A DNA stretch of 64,000 nucleotides, taken from NCBI RefSeq assembly GCF_943169845.1, contig NZ_CALPBW010000007.1:1-64000 (forward strand). The letters run 5' to 3'. Origin of the DNA: Peptoniphilus rachelemmaiella (GTDB lineage Bacteria > Bacillota > Clostridia > Tissierellales > Peptoniphilaceae). Position numbers and translations under genes: made by a program. Below are positions 44,508 through 52,762 of the stretch, piece after piece. The notes under the pieces are model-generated. The model had not been told where the DNA came from. It searched no databases and worked only from the letters and a program-made list of their open reading frames with translations. Positions within the stretch are counted from its first letter, which is position 1; each line of letters opens with the position of its first letter.

Positions 44508-46976
44508 CTAGTCAAATCCTCTTATCAAATCAATGGGATCGATCTTTAAAATATTTTGTAAAGTTGTCTTGTAAATTAAAATATTTATACCATAAATCAA
44601 AATCCCAAAAGCAAAGAAATATTTATATTCAAAATAAGACAACAAAATTTTCATATCCAATGTTGGAGATATTTTTGCAATTACAAATAAAGCAGCAAAA
44701 CTTACTATTAAAACTATTGCCAGTGATTTAATTTCTTCTAATATAAAATCTCTTGTATATTTGTTTTTCAGTTCTTCCTCATCTATTCCACAAGACACTA
44801 AAGATCCAATTTCTTTTTTCCTTGCCATTAAACTTAAATTAATAGAAGAATATCCATTAGTTATATTTAAAATAAAAATTATGCTTGCAATAAAAATTAT
44901 CATAAGTCCAAAAGTTTTTACGTCTTTCATGCGATTTGCTTCTACATCTTTGCTTGTAGTTAAATTATAAGTTTCATTGTAGGCAATGGAAGAATCTAAT
45001 CTCTCTTTAACTTCATTCTTTATATCGTCTAACTTATTTTCATCAACTTTCATTGAGAGTTCGTAGGTGTTTCTTCTCAAGTCATTGTTGTTTTTTAAAT
45101 AAAATTTATTCCATTCTTCTAAAAGTTTAAAGTATGTGTCAAAGTCAACATATAAATTCACATAAAAAGGTAGTCTTCTTTGCCTAAAGTCCTTTGTGTT
45201 ATCAATTAACCTATCTACTTTGATTGAATAATTGTAATTTTTCTCTTCTGTTATAGAGTAATTTAAAATACCCATATTTTTAAAATATTTTGTTGTTTCT
45301 GATCCATCAATTGGTGCATTTGGATTTACTTGGACCTTATTTAATAGCAAAACTTCTCCCTTTTTACCTCCTATTTTTTCAAAAGTTTGATCATCTAAAG
45401 CAGTTATAAATCCATCGAGATAAAAATCTTCGCCATTATCATAATATTTACGCATTTTTCCATCTAAATCAAGAGACCTAAACTCATCTGAATAATTTTG
45501 CTCCTTACTAAGAGAAATATATTTTTCAGTTGAAAGAAAGGCTCTGTCATTTTCTGTAGTCTTCATTATATCCTTTAAGACATTTGGAACTTCAGCTTCA
45601 TTTGAATGAATTGATATATTAATATTCGTATTGTAAGTGTAAGTATTTTTCACCCTATTGTACTTTGCCATAGAGAAAACTATCAAAAAAATTGATACAA
45701 TTATCATTCCAATTGCAGAAATATATCTCTGAGAGGAAATAGTTTTTAAATTATTTATCTTTAATTCCTTCCAAATATTTTTATTCTTCTTTAGTTTTAT
45801 ATTTTTGTCATTAAAATTGCCCTTTATACCATCAATTATATTTACCTTTGCGATTTTTTTAGCTGGAGCAAGTATTGCTATTAAAATTATAAAAAAGCAA
45901 ATTAACAAAACTACAAGTGAAAGCCTTGGCGAAAATTCTATATACTTGTACTTTTCCTCTTCCTCTACAATCCTTTGAATACCAAGATTGAGGAGGTTGA
46001 TTCCTCCATATCCGAAAACATGTCCCATAACTATTGGTAGAAGCGAAATTTTTAATCCATCTTTTAAAAGCAATTTATAAATTTGGTAATCTGTTGAACC
46101 AATGGACTTGTACATTGAAATTTCTCTTATCTTTCTTAGACCCCAAACTGTAAAAATATTTTTTACAAAAAATATAAAAATAAGTATTGTAGCAAATATT
46201 AAAATAGAGTCTACAATCACCTGCCTATTTTGTTGTAAAAGACTTCCATCAACATTATAGTAATCTTTCATTATTTCGCTAAATTCTAGTTCTACTTTAT
46301 CTTTATTCAAGGCAGATGCAATTTCTTTTTCTAAATTATCTTTATTACTATAGGCTTTTCTAAAATTATCAAATCTTACAAAGCTATTAGTCTTTGCATC
46401 CTTTCCAATGACAGTAGAAGCATAAAAAATCTTCATATTCTCATTGTAAAGATTTCTTGTGATACCACTTATTACATATTCTTTGCTATTTTTTCTTGCA
46501 AATTCTTCATCCTTAGTAACACTTGAAACTGGCTTTATAATTTTTCCATCAACTAATCTATTCCCAAATTCTACTTTTACCTTATCGCCAATTTTTAAAT
46601 TTTCTTTTTCTGCAAGACTTTTAGGTATGGTAATTTCGTTATCTTTTGTAGCAAAACTTCCCTCTTTTAACATATTATCTTCTAACATCTTGGTAAAAGC
46701 TTGGTCTGTATAATTTATCACTAAGACATTTTGAGATAGCTTGGCAGAATCATTTTCTACTGCAACTTCTCCCACTTCTTTAATGTTTTTTATTTCTTTT
46801 AATTTACTTGAGTCACCAGAAACTGTATCAGGCATAATTTTAGCATCATAAATTGATCTGTTCCTAAAATATTCATAATCAAACTTATTATTTACATATC
46901 CAAAGTAAACACTAAATGTAAAGAAAATTGCAGTTATAAAAAGTGAAAGTGAGATTGAGAGATTCTTCTTATTCAT
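44508..46976 (-). CDS. FtsX-type ABC transporter permease (peptide-antibiotic module)
   Basis: About 822 residues from the ATG at 46976 (GAGATGAGG upstream; the ATG at 46985 is an alternative). A first helix (about 10-28) is followed by an extracellular part (about 30-255), then three helices (about 262-390, with FTVWGLRKIREISMYKSIGS, the FtsX signature). Another helix leads to a second large extracellular part (about 435-690) and three C-terminal helices. FtsX/MacB-like permeases with large outside domains, paired with a linked two-component system, commonly sense and remove peptide antibiotics. Substrate unknown. The start overlaps the ATPase stop. AT-rich with AAA/ATA codons unlike the flanks. 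Confidence 0.82.
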   Translation of the reverse strand: MNKKNLSISLSLFITAIFFTFSVYFGYVNNKFDYEYFRNRSIYDAKIMPDTVSGDSSKLKEIKNIKEVGEVAVENDSAKLSQNVLVINYTDQAFTKMLEDNMLKEGSFATKDNEITIPKSLAEKENLKIGDKVKVEFGNRLVDGKIIKPVSSVTKDEEFARKNSKEYVISGITRNLYNENMKIFYASTVIGKDAKTNSFVRFDNFRKAYSNKDNLEKEIASALNKDKVELEFSEIMKDYYNVDGSLLQQNRQVIVDSILIFATILIFIFFVKNIFTVWGLRKIREISMYKSIGSTDYQIYKLLLKDGLKISLLPIVMGHVFGYGGINLLNLGIQRIVEEEEKYKYIEFSPRLSLVVLLICFFIILIAILAPAKKIAKVNIIDGIKGNFNDKNIKLKKNKNIWKELKINNLKTISSQRYISAIGMIIVSIFLIVFSMAKYNRVKNTYTYNTNINISIHSNEAEVPNVLKDIMKTTENDRAFLSTEKYISLSKEQNYSDEFRSLDLDGKMRKYYDNGEDFYLDGFITALDDQTFEKIGGKKGEVLLLNKVQVNPNAPIDGSETTKYFKNMGILNYSITEEKNYNYSIKVDRLIDNTKDFRQRRLPFYVNLYVDFDTYFKLLEEWNKFYLKNNNDLRRNTYELSMKVDENKLDDIKNEVKERLDSSIAYNETYNLTTSKDVEANRMKDVKTFGLMIIFIASIIFILNITNGYSSINLSLMARKKEIGSLVSCGIDEEELKNKYTRDFILEEIKSLAIVLIVSFAALFVIAKISPTLDMKILLSYFEYKYFFAFGILIYGINILIYKTTLQNILKIDPIDLIRGFD

Positions 46977-47649
46977 TATCCTCATCTCCCACTATTTTCC
47001 CATCGACAATTGTTATTACCCTTTCTGCCTCTAGGGCTATAGACTCATCATGGGTGATTACTATAATTGTCTGTTTTAAAGTCCTGTTAAAATATTTTAA
47101 AATTTCAATTATTTCTCTCGAATTTTCTCTGTCTAGGTTTCCCGTTGGTTCATCGGCGAGTACAAGAGACGGAGAATAGATAAGACTCCTTGCTATGGCA
47201 ACCCTTTGTTGCTGGCCTCCTGATAGTTCACTTGGAAAAGAGTTAAGTTTACTTTCTATACCCAATTTTTTAACTATATCTGAAAATTCATCTTGATTTG
47301 TTTTTCTTTTATCTAGTTTTAGTGGAAGTTCTATATTATGACGAACTGTTAAATTTGGAATCAAATTATAAAACTGGTAAATTAGTCCAACTTTTCTTCT
47401 TCTAAAGTAGGCTAATTCCTTGGAAGAATACTTTGATATGTCGTTACCATCTATATAAATCTTGCCATCATCTGGACTATCCACTCCTCCTATGATATGT
47501 AAAAGTGTTGATTTGCCAGACCCACTTGGTCCAACAATGGCCACAAATTCGCCTCTTCCAATTTCAAGGTTGACACCATCTAAAGCAATAACTTTGGAGT
47601 TTCCTACTCCATATTCTTTTCTTAAATTTTCTACTTTTAATATTTCCAT
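46969..47649 (-). CDS. ABC transporter ATPase (LolD/BceA type)
   Basis: 226 residues. Walker A GPSGSGKST (near residue 40), LSGGQQQR signature, Walker B LVLADEPTGNLD and H-loop VITHD are complete. This ATPase class partners FtsX-type permeases, here the next gene, whose start overlaps. It follows the kinase gene by 47 bases. Confidence 0.92.
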   Translation of the reverse strand: MEILKVENLRKEYGVGNSKVIALDGVNLEIGRGEFVAIVGPSGSGKSTLLHIIGGVDSPDDGKIYIDGNDISKYSSKELAYFRRRKVGLIYQFYNLIPNLTVRHNIELPLKLDKRKTNQDEFSDIVKKLGIESKLNSFPSELSGGQQQRVAIARSLIYSPSLVLADEPTGNLDRENSREIIEILKYFNRTLKQTIIVITHDESIALEAERVITIVDGKIVGDEDNE

Positions 47650-47696
47650 ACTTGCCTCCTTTTTATCAAAGAAAGCTTATTAAAGTAAAGTGATTT

Positions 47697-48560
47697 TTAG
47701 GTGACATTGTAAAATTTTATTTCAAATCTTGCTCCACTTCCAGTATTTGAAACAGAAATTTCCCCGTTGTTTTTTTCGACAATTGTCTTTGCCATGGCAA
47801 GGCCTATTCCAAAGCCATTTGAGTCGGGAGTTTTATAAAAGCGTTTAAAGATTTTTTTCATATTCTCTTTTTCTACCCCTCCGCCATTGTCTTCAATGAT
47901 TAAGCTCGTATAGAGTGGATTTTTATAAGATGAAATTATGATTTCATCACAAGTCGGTCTACTATCAGCATTTTTCATAATATTGATCAGAGCTTCTGCC
48001 AGCCAATAAAAATCTCCACAAATACTATTTTCCTTTAAACTTTTCTCTATTTCTACATTGGTAAATCTATTTAAGTCCAAACTGTCCATAGCATAATCCA
48101 CTAATTCATCTAAACGAATTTCTTCTTTTTTCATAAGATCTTTGTTGGCATCAAGGCTAGATAGTTTGAGTAAAATATCTGATAGAGAGTTTAATCTAAG
48201 GGTTTGTCTTTTTAAAATCTCTATGTCATCATTGTCCGGAAAGTTCATCTCCAAATTTTCTATGGAAAAAAGCATAGATGTAATGGGAGTTTTGATTTGA
48301 TGGGCGATATCTTCTAGGTATTCGATTTGCTTTTCGCTATTTTTTCTACTTGTCTCTTTGGCTTCTACTATTTCTATAAAAAGCTTATAAATTTTATCTT
48401 CCAAAATTGAAAAATCATCTTGCTTCATAGGAATTTTGTAGTCCTGATTTTTCATATTTTCTACCAGATCTATAAGCTCATTTATTCTATTTTTCTTTCT
48501 TGATTCTAAAAAATAATAAAGAAGTCCCAGACTTATTATCCAAAATACATATATCATCAT
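47697..48560 (-). CDS. Sensor histidine kinase (short-input type)
   Basis: 287 residues. Only one membrane helix (about 3-18) and almost no outside sensor loop, as in kinases that sense through a partner transporter. Phospho-acceptor box DIAHQIKTPITSM, N box INIMKNAD, G1 box EDNGGGV, F/G2 RFYKTPDSNGFGIGLAMA. ATG directly follows the regulator stop (TAGATG). Probably activated by the linked FtsX-type permease. Confidence 0.9.
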   Translation of the reverse strand: MMIYVFWIISLGLLYYFLESRKKNRINELIDLVENMKNQDYKIPMKQDDFSILEDKIYKLFIEIVEAKETSRKNSEKQIEYLEDIAHQIKTPITSMLFSIENLEMNFPDNDDIEILKRQTLRLNSLSDILLKLSSLDANKDLMKKEEIRLDELVDYAMDSLDLNRFTNVEIEKSLKENSICGDFYWLAEALINIMKNADSRPTCDEIIISSYKNPLYTSLIIEDNGGGVEKENMKKIFKRFYKTPDSNGFGIGLAMAKTIVEKNNGEISVSNTGSGARFEIKFYNVT

Positions 48561-49211
48561 CTAATCCATCCTATATCCAATTCCTCTAACAGTAGAAATA
48601 ACTCCCCTATCAAGCTTTTCTCTGATTCTCTTAATAGTTGATGTGAGGGTATTATCATTTACAAATTTATCCCTATCTTCCCAAAACATTTCTAACAGTT
48701 GACTTCTGGTATAAACTCGGTGAGGATTTTTAATAAATAAGACTAGGATTTCATACTCAAGTGGAGTTAGCTCTATTTGCTTACCTTTAAAATAAACTTT
48801 TGAATCATTTAAATCTATTTTTATATCCTTGTAAGTAATTATTTTGTCTTGACTTAGAGGTATTGTTCTTAAAACCGCATCAATTCTTGCCCTTAATATT
48901 GCAAGGGAAAATGGTTTAGTTAAATAGTCGTCTGCTCCTTGATCTAGAGATTCAATTATAAAATCTTCATCATTTCTTACAGTTGTTACAATAACTCTTA
49001 TGTCCTTATCTTTTAATCTTTCTATCAAATGTTGACCGTCTTTATCTGGTAGATTTATATCAAGTAGTGCCACATCCATGTCTACATTCATCTTATAGGT
49101 CGCCTCATAAAAAGATGATGCAACCTTTACTTCATAACCATTAGTAACTAAATACTTTTCCATTTGTAAGGCAATTTCTTTATTATCTTCTATAATCAAA
49201 ACACTCTTCAT
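48561..49211 (-). CDS. OmpR-family response regulator
   Basis: 216 residues from the ATG at 49209-49211, which has GAGAGGG upstream; seven further upstream codons lack a ribosome site. Receiver domain (1-115) with acceptor Asp in ALLDINLPDKDG and conserved Lys in YLTKPFS. A winged-helix output domain (about 125-216) carries ELTPLEYEILVLF and the ending STVRGIGYRMD. First gene of the four-gene RR-HK-ATPase-permease module. The IS end lies only about 55 bases upstream, so the native promoter may be displaced or supplied by the IS. Confidence 0.92.
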   Translation of the reverse strand: MKSVLIIEDNKEIALQMEKYLVTNGYEVKVASSFYEATYKMNVDMDVALLDINLPDKDGQHLIERLKDKDIRVIVTTVRNDEDFIIESLDQGADDYLTKPFSLAILRARIDAVLRTIPLSQDKIITYKDIKIDLNDSKVYFKGKQIELTPLEYEILVLFIKNPHRVYTRSQLLEMFWEDRDKFVNDNTLTSTIKRIREKLDRGVISTVRGIGYRMD

Positions 49212-49337
49212 TCTAACCCTCTCATGTATCAACTTTTATATTAAAAACAGACCCTTCACGGTAGAGTGACCCCATAAAGTTGGACTTAATCGAGTAAGCA
49301 TTTCGCTTGCTCGATTTTGTTTTACATAACATTCGTT

Positions 49338-49926
49338 CTATGCAGATTGCATCTGTTCACGGTATTGCTTCGGACTCAATCCTCCTAACTTTTCTTTGAT
49401 TCGATCGTTGTTGTAGTAGTGGATAAAACGTTCGATGGAACGCACGAGTTCTTGTCGGCTCCGGTAGATGTGACCGTCGTAGATTTCTCTTCTCAGTACA
49501 CTGAAGAAGTTTTCCATGGGTGCGTTGTGCCTTTTCTCGACATGCTTTGAAAGATGAGATGTTTTTTTAACATGGCTTGATAGGCGGTCATTTGGTAACC
49601 CCAACCGCGATCGGAGTGGAAGGTGCGGCGGTAGGGGCAGGTGTCGGTGCGCTTGATAGCTTCTTCTAAACCTTGCAGCATGGTGACGCCGTTGGGTTGA
49701 TCGAAAGGATGTAGCTGATGATTTCAAGATTATACAGGTCCATGACCTGAACCAGTCGTTGAATTTTCTTTTTGCTCACCACCCCTCCCCGGTTCTTCAG
49801 CTCCAGATGGATCCTTCGATAGCCATAGTCTTTGTGTTCGCACCGAATAGCCAAAACTTCGTCTCTTAAGGCTTGATCCTTATCTGCTTCGCTCCGCTTT
49901 TTCTGCCCGTACATAAATGAGGGCAA
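49338..49926 (-). pseudogene. IS3-type transposase orfB, broken
   Basis: Pieces in different frames: EHKDYGYRRIHLELKNRGG (HTH_21-like start), then a deletion in the first part of the catalytic core, FHSDRGWGYQ (second catalytic Asp), and APMENFFSVLRREIYDGHIY (catalytic Glu) to PKQYREQMQSA. At least two frameshifts and one deletion; cannot make an active transposase. Confidence 0.88.
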
Positions 49927-49935
49927 GAATCTTTC

Positions 49936-50515
49936 TTAGTTGGAATTGTTCTCGGAGTTTGGCGACGATCCTCGCCTTTTTTTCATTGCTTCTTCCCTCT
50001 CCAAACTCCTTAACTGTTCCCAGAACTTCTTTTGAATGGTGGGTTTCCGGTTTTCCACTTCTAATTTTTTGATGCGGTTTTTCAATGCCTCCCGTGTGGA
50101 TACATCAAGAGGCGCCTCCTTTGTTAGAGACTTCGATGCTTGATTGCGGTCATCTTTCTTCGTCACAGGTCTCCCTCGCTTGTGTGGTCGCAGACCCTCA
50201 ATGCCCTTCTCTCGGTACTGTTTTCGCCAGTTCACAATCATGGATGGATTCAGCCGAGTTCAAGGGCAAGTTGGCTATAGCTGCATTCGCTCGTTTCGTA
50301 ACGTGTGATGGCTTCTAACTTAAACTCTACACTGTACTCACGATTATTTCTAGAGCGTATTAACCCTTCATCGCCAAAATGTCTGTAATTATTCACCCAT
50401 AGTCTAAGAACAGATTTTCAATTTGGTATTTCATTGCCAAGTCACGGTAACTTGACTTCCCGGACAAGTATTCCTCGACAATTTCCTTCTTCAATTCATA
50501 ACTGTATTTTGTCAT
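49936..50515 (-). pseudogene. IS3-type orfA, broken
   Basis: Begins at an ATG at 50513-50515 (MTKYSYELKKEIVEEYLSGK), meets TGA after IENLFLDYG, continues as VEFKLEAITRYETSECSYSQ in another frame, then MIVNWRKQYREKGIEGLRP with RGRPVTKK. This is a double helix-turn-helix orfA cut by several mutations. Confidence 0.85.
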
Positions 50516-50582
50516 TAAAAGACCCCCAAAGGTTGGATTTCTTGGTCCAACTTTTGGGGGTCAGTTCACGAAGGACCTTTTT

Positions 50583-51212
50583 TTATTCCGGTTCCACCGG
50601 CGCATTTAATGTTTCGTTTTCGAAAAAGTCCGTGCCGTCTTCCACATTGCCTTGGAAGGCGCCGAAGGTGGAGATGTAGTTTTCTCCGTCGATCGTGTAA
50701 TGGACTTCCACCTGCAGGTATTCCAGAAAGTCTTTTTCGTATTGGCGGCCGTAGCGCTTGGTGGTGTAGCTGTAGCCCAAGTCCCCTTCGTCCTTTACTT
50801 CGTCGGTGATAATCCGCGTCTTCTGAGGATCGTCATCGTCCGATGCGTGGGCGATGATTTTAATGCTTATCTTTTTAGGCTTTACGGGCTTTTCATTTTT
50901 CTCGAATTGGAAAAAGATCCGGGGCTTTTTATTTAATTTGATACAGGGGATGTCGCCTTCGATCTTTCCGTGGATTGTATCCCGCACCTTCGCCAATTGA
51001 TTTTCCGTAAAAGCAAGATAGTCTTTTTCTTTAAAGGTGCGGACAATGGGCTTGCGCTCGTCCCATGCCACGACAGCATCCATGCGCACGCCGCCCACCG
51101 TTTCATTGCGCCGAAAGTCCGGCGTCGGCGACAAGGCATAAGACAAAAAGGCCGCAAAAGCCACCCCCGCCACAAAGAGAATCCCCAAGGCGATCAAAAC
51201 TTTCTTTCTCAT
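50583..51212 (-). CDS. Membrane-anchored protein of unknown function
   Basis: 209 residues. One N-terminal hydrophobic helix (about 5-27, MRKKVLIALGILFVAGVAFA) acts as signal anchor; the rest (28-209) should be outside. The outer part is beta-rich with charged patches (FQFEKNEKPVKPKKISIKII, YSYTTKRYGRQYEKDF) and an acidic end. I do not recognise a family. ATG with AAGGAGG upstream. The base composition is like the host, not like the AT-rich block, so the IS right end at 50563 marks the boundary. Confidence 0.7.
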   Translation of the reverse strand: MRKKVLIALGILFVAGVAFAAFLSYALSPTPDFRRNETVGGVRMDAVVAWDERKPIVRTFKEKDYLAFTENQLAKVRDTIHGKIEGDIPCIKLNKKPRIFFQFEKNEKPVKPKKISIKIIAHASDDDDPQKTRIITDEVKDEGDLGYSYTTKRYGRQYEKDFLEYLQVEVHYTIDGENYISTFGAFQGNVEDGTDFFENETLNAPVEPE

Positions 51213-51253
51213 AGCCCACCTCCTTTCCCTTTATATACCCTTTTCGCCGCAAT

Positions 51254-51274
51254 AAAAAACCGGCCCGAGGCCGG
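51254..51274 (-). terminator. Terminator of mgtE
   Basis: CCGGCC/GGCCGG stem with a 3-base loop then TTTTTT on the minus strand, starting 4 bases after the mgtE stop. Confidence 0.85.
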
Positions 51275-51278
51275 CATT

Positions 51279-52604
51279 TTACAGATTGATTAAGTGGATG
51301 GCCACTTCGAAGTAAATTAAGAGAGCGAAGGTGTCCACCAAGGTGGTGATGATGGGCCCTGCCATAACCGTCGGGTCCACGTGGACTTTGTCAGCAATCA
51401 AGGGCAGGATGCCGCCGATGATTTTCGACAAGGTCACCGTTAAAAGCAGAGTCGCCGATACGGTAAGGCTGATGGATAGATCGTGGTCGCCTAAAATGGT
51501 CATGCGAACAAAGTTTACCGCCACCAAAATGGTGCCGGTAATGAGGCCCACCTTCAGCTCTTTGCTCATGACGGAGAAAATATTTCTGAAGTGAACTTTC
51601 CCCGTGTAAAGGGCGCGGATCACCGTGGTGGAGGACTGGGTGCCGGCATTTCCGCCGGAGTCCATGAGCATGGGAATGTAGGCGGCGAGGGCCACGCTGG
51701 ATGCCAGCAAGGACTCGTAGCGCTGAATAATAAAGCCCGTCATGGTGGCGGTAATGAGGCAGATAATGAGCCAAGTGGTGCGGTCTTTGGCGATGGCAAA
51801 ACTGGAACGTTCCAAATAATCTTCGTCGGAGGTGTCCTGTACCCCGTGGATGTTGGACAAGTCCTCTTCGTACTCTTCGTGCATAATGTCGATGGCATCT
51901 TCCAAGGGAACCGTCCCGATGAGGCGCCCCTCGGAATCCGTGACGGGAATTTCCGACAAGTCGTAGCGGTAGGCGAGCTTCGCGACGATTTCCTGGTCGT
52001 CCGTAGCCAGGACGGTGCGAGGCAGAGGCCTGAGTATGTCCTCCACGGGCTGATCCATGTTGCGGAGCACATCGGCTAAAAAGACGTAGCCCAAAAGCAC
52101 CAGGGAATCGTCGGTAACCCAAATTTGCTCCAGCTTGTCCCCATCCAAGGTGGATGCCATGACCCGCTGATAGATGTGCTCCATGCCGGAAGAAGCCTTG
52201 GCGGAGACAAACTCCACGGTCATAATGGCGCCGACGCTGTCTTCCGGATAGCCTAATAATTTATTGACGATGACCCGACGGTCGCCGGTGACGAATTCGT
52301 CCATAAGCCGGCGCACCATGTTGGCGGGCAGCTCCTGCAAGGTATCCACCAACTCGTCTTCGTCAAGCTCCTGAATCAGGGTTCGTATGGCATCGTCGGT
52401 GTAGCTGTCGATTAATAGACGCTTCGTCTCCCCGTCGAGCTCCGCGAAAGTATCTGCCGCCTTGTCCTTGTCCAAAAGCTTCAGCCACAAAGCCACGGAC
52501 ACGGGATCCATGTCCTGAAGGCGATCCGCCAAGTCCACCGGGTCCATTTGATTAATTTCTAATTTTAAGGATTTAATTGCATCCACGTCGTAATTACGCG
52601 TCAT
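51279..52604 (-). CDS. mgtE: Magnesium transporter MgtE
   Basis: 441 residues from the ATG at 52602-52604 with GGGGG upstream. Cytosolic MgtE N domain (about 15-125, superhelical, MDPVDLADRLQDMDP), two CBS domains (about 130-250, SEIPVTDSEGRLIGTV), then five membrane helices (about 275-441). PTVMAGPIITTLVDTFALL carries the conserved Asp of the Mg2+ pore. MgtE is a gated Mg2+ channel closed when the N and CBS domains bind Mg2+. Single gene with its own terminator. Confidence 0.95.
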   Translation of the reverse strand: MTRNYDVDAIKSLKLEINQMDPVDLADRLQDMDPVSVALWLKLLDKDKAADTFAELDGETKRLLIDSYTDDAIRTLIQELDEDELVDTLQELPANMVRRLMDEFVTGDRRVIVNKLLGYPEDSVGAIMTVEFVSAKASSGMEHIYQRVMASTLDGDKLEQIWVTDDSLVLLGYVFLADVLRNMDQPVEDILRPLPRTVLATDDQEIVAKLAYRYDLSEIPVTDSEGRLIGTVPLEDAIDIMHEEYEEDLSNIHGVQDTSDEDYLERSSFAIAKDRTTWLIICLITATMTGFIIQRYESLLASSVALAAYIPMLMDSGGNAGTQSSTTVIRALYTGKVHFRNIFSVMSKELKVGLITGTILVAVNFVRMTILGDHDLSISLTVSATLLLTVTLSKIIGGILPLIADKVHVDPTVMAGPIITTLVDTFALLIYFEVAIHLINL

Positions 52605-52623
52605 CTCATCCCCCTTTCTAAAC

Positions 52624-52648
52624 AAAAAGGATCGAGCGCACTCAATCC
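52624..52648 (-). terminator. Second terminator downstream of the giant subtilase
   Basis: GGATTGAG/CTCGATCC stem with T-runs on both sides, so it can act on both strands. Confidence 0.65.
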
Positions 52649-52723
52649 TTTTTCTTTGTTTCTAATGAATAGCCAGATTATATCATAGGCCATGGAAAGA
52701 AGATAGTTTTCGCATATTTGCAC

Positions 52724-52752
52724 AAAAAAGACAGACCGGTCTTTCCGATCTG
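52724..52752 (-). terminator. Terminator of the giant subtilase gene
   Basis: CAGATCGG/CCGGTCTG stem followed by TCTTTTTTG, 11 bases after the stop. Confidence 0.8.
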
Positions 52753-52762
52753 CCTTTTGATT

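Larger units (their letters stand above)
49267..50563 (-). mobile_element. Decayed IS3-family element, both ends present
   Basis: Terminal repeats TGACCCCATAAAGTTGGAC (49267-49285) and GTCCAACTTTTGGGGGTCA (50545-50563) bound about 1.3 kb with orfA and orfB remnants in the normal order on the minus strand. No clear target duplication is seen outside the ends (AGAG against GTTC). Next to the right end an inverted copy of the terminal repeat (50521-50537) makes a strong hairpin followed by TTTT. Confidence 0.88.

Noticed and set aside
43388-50563. Active composite transposon
   Set aside because: Both transposase copies are broken, the left copy is truncated on its inner side, and no target duplication is visible.
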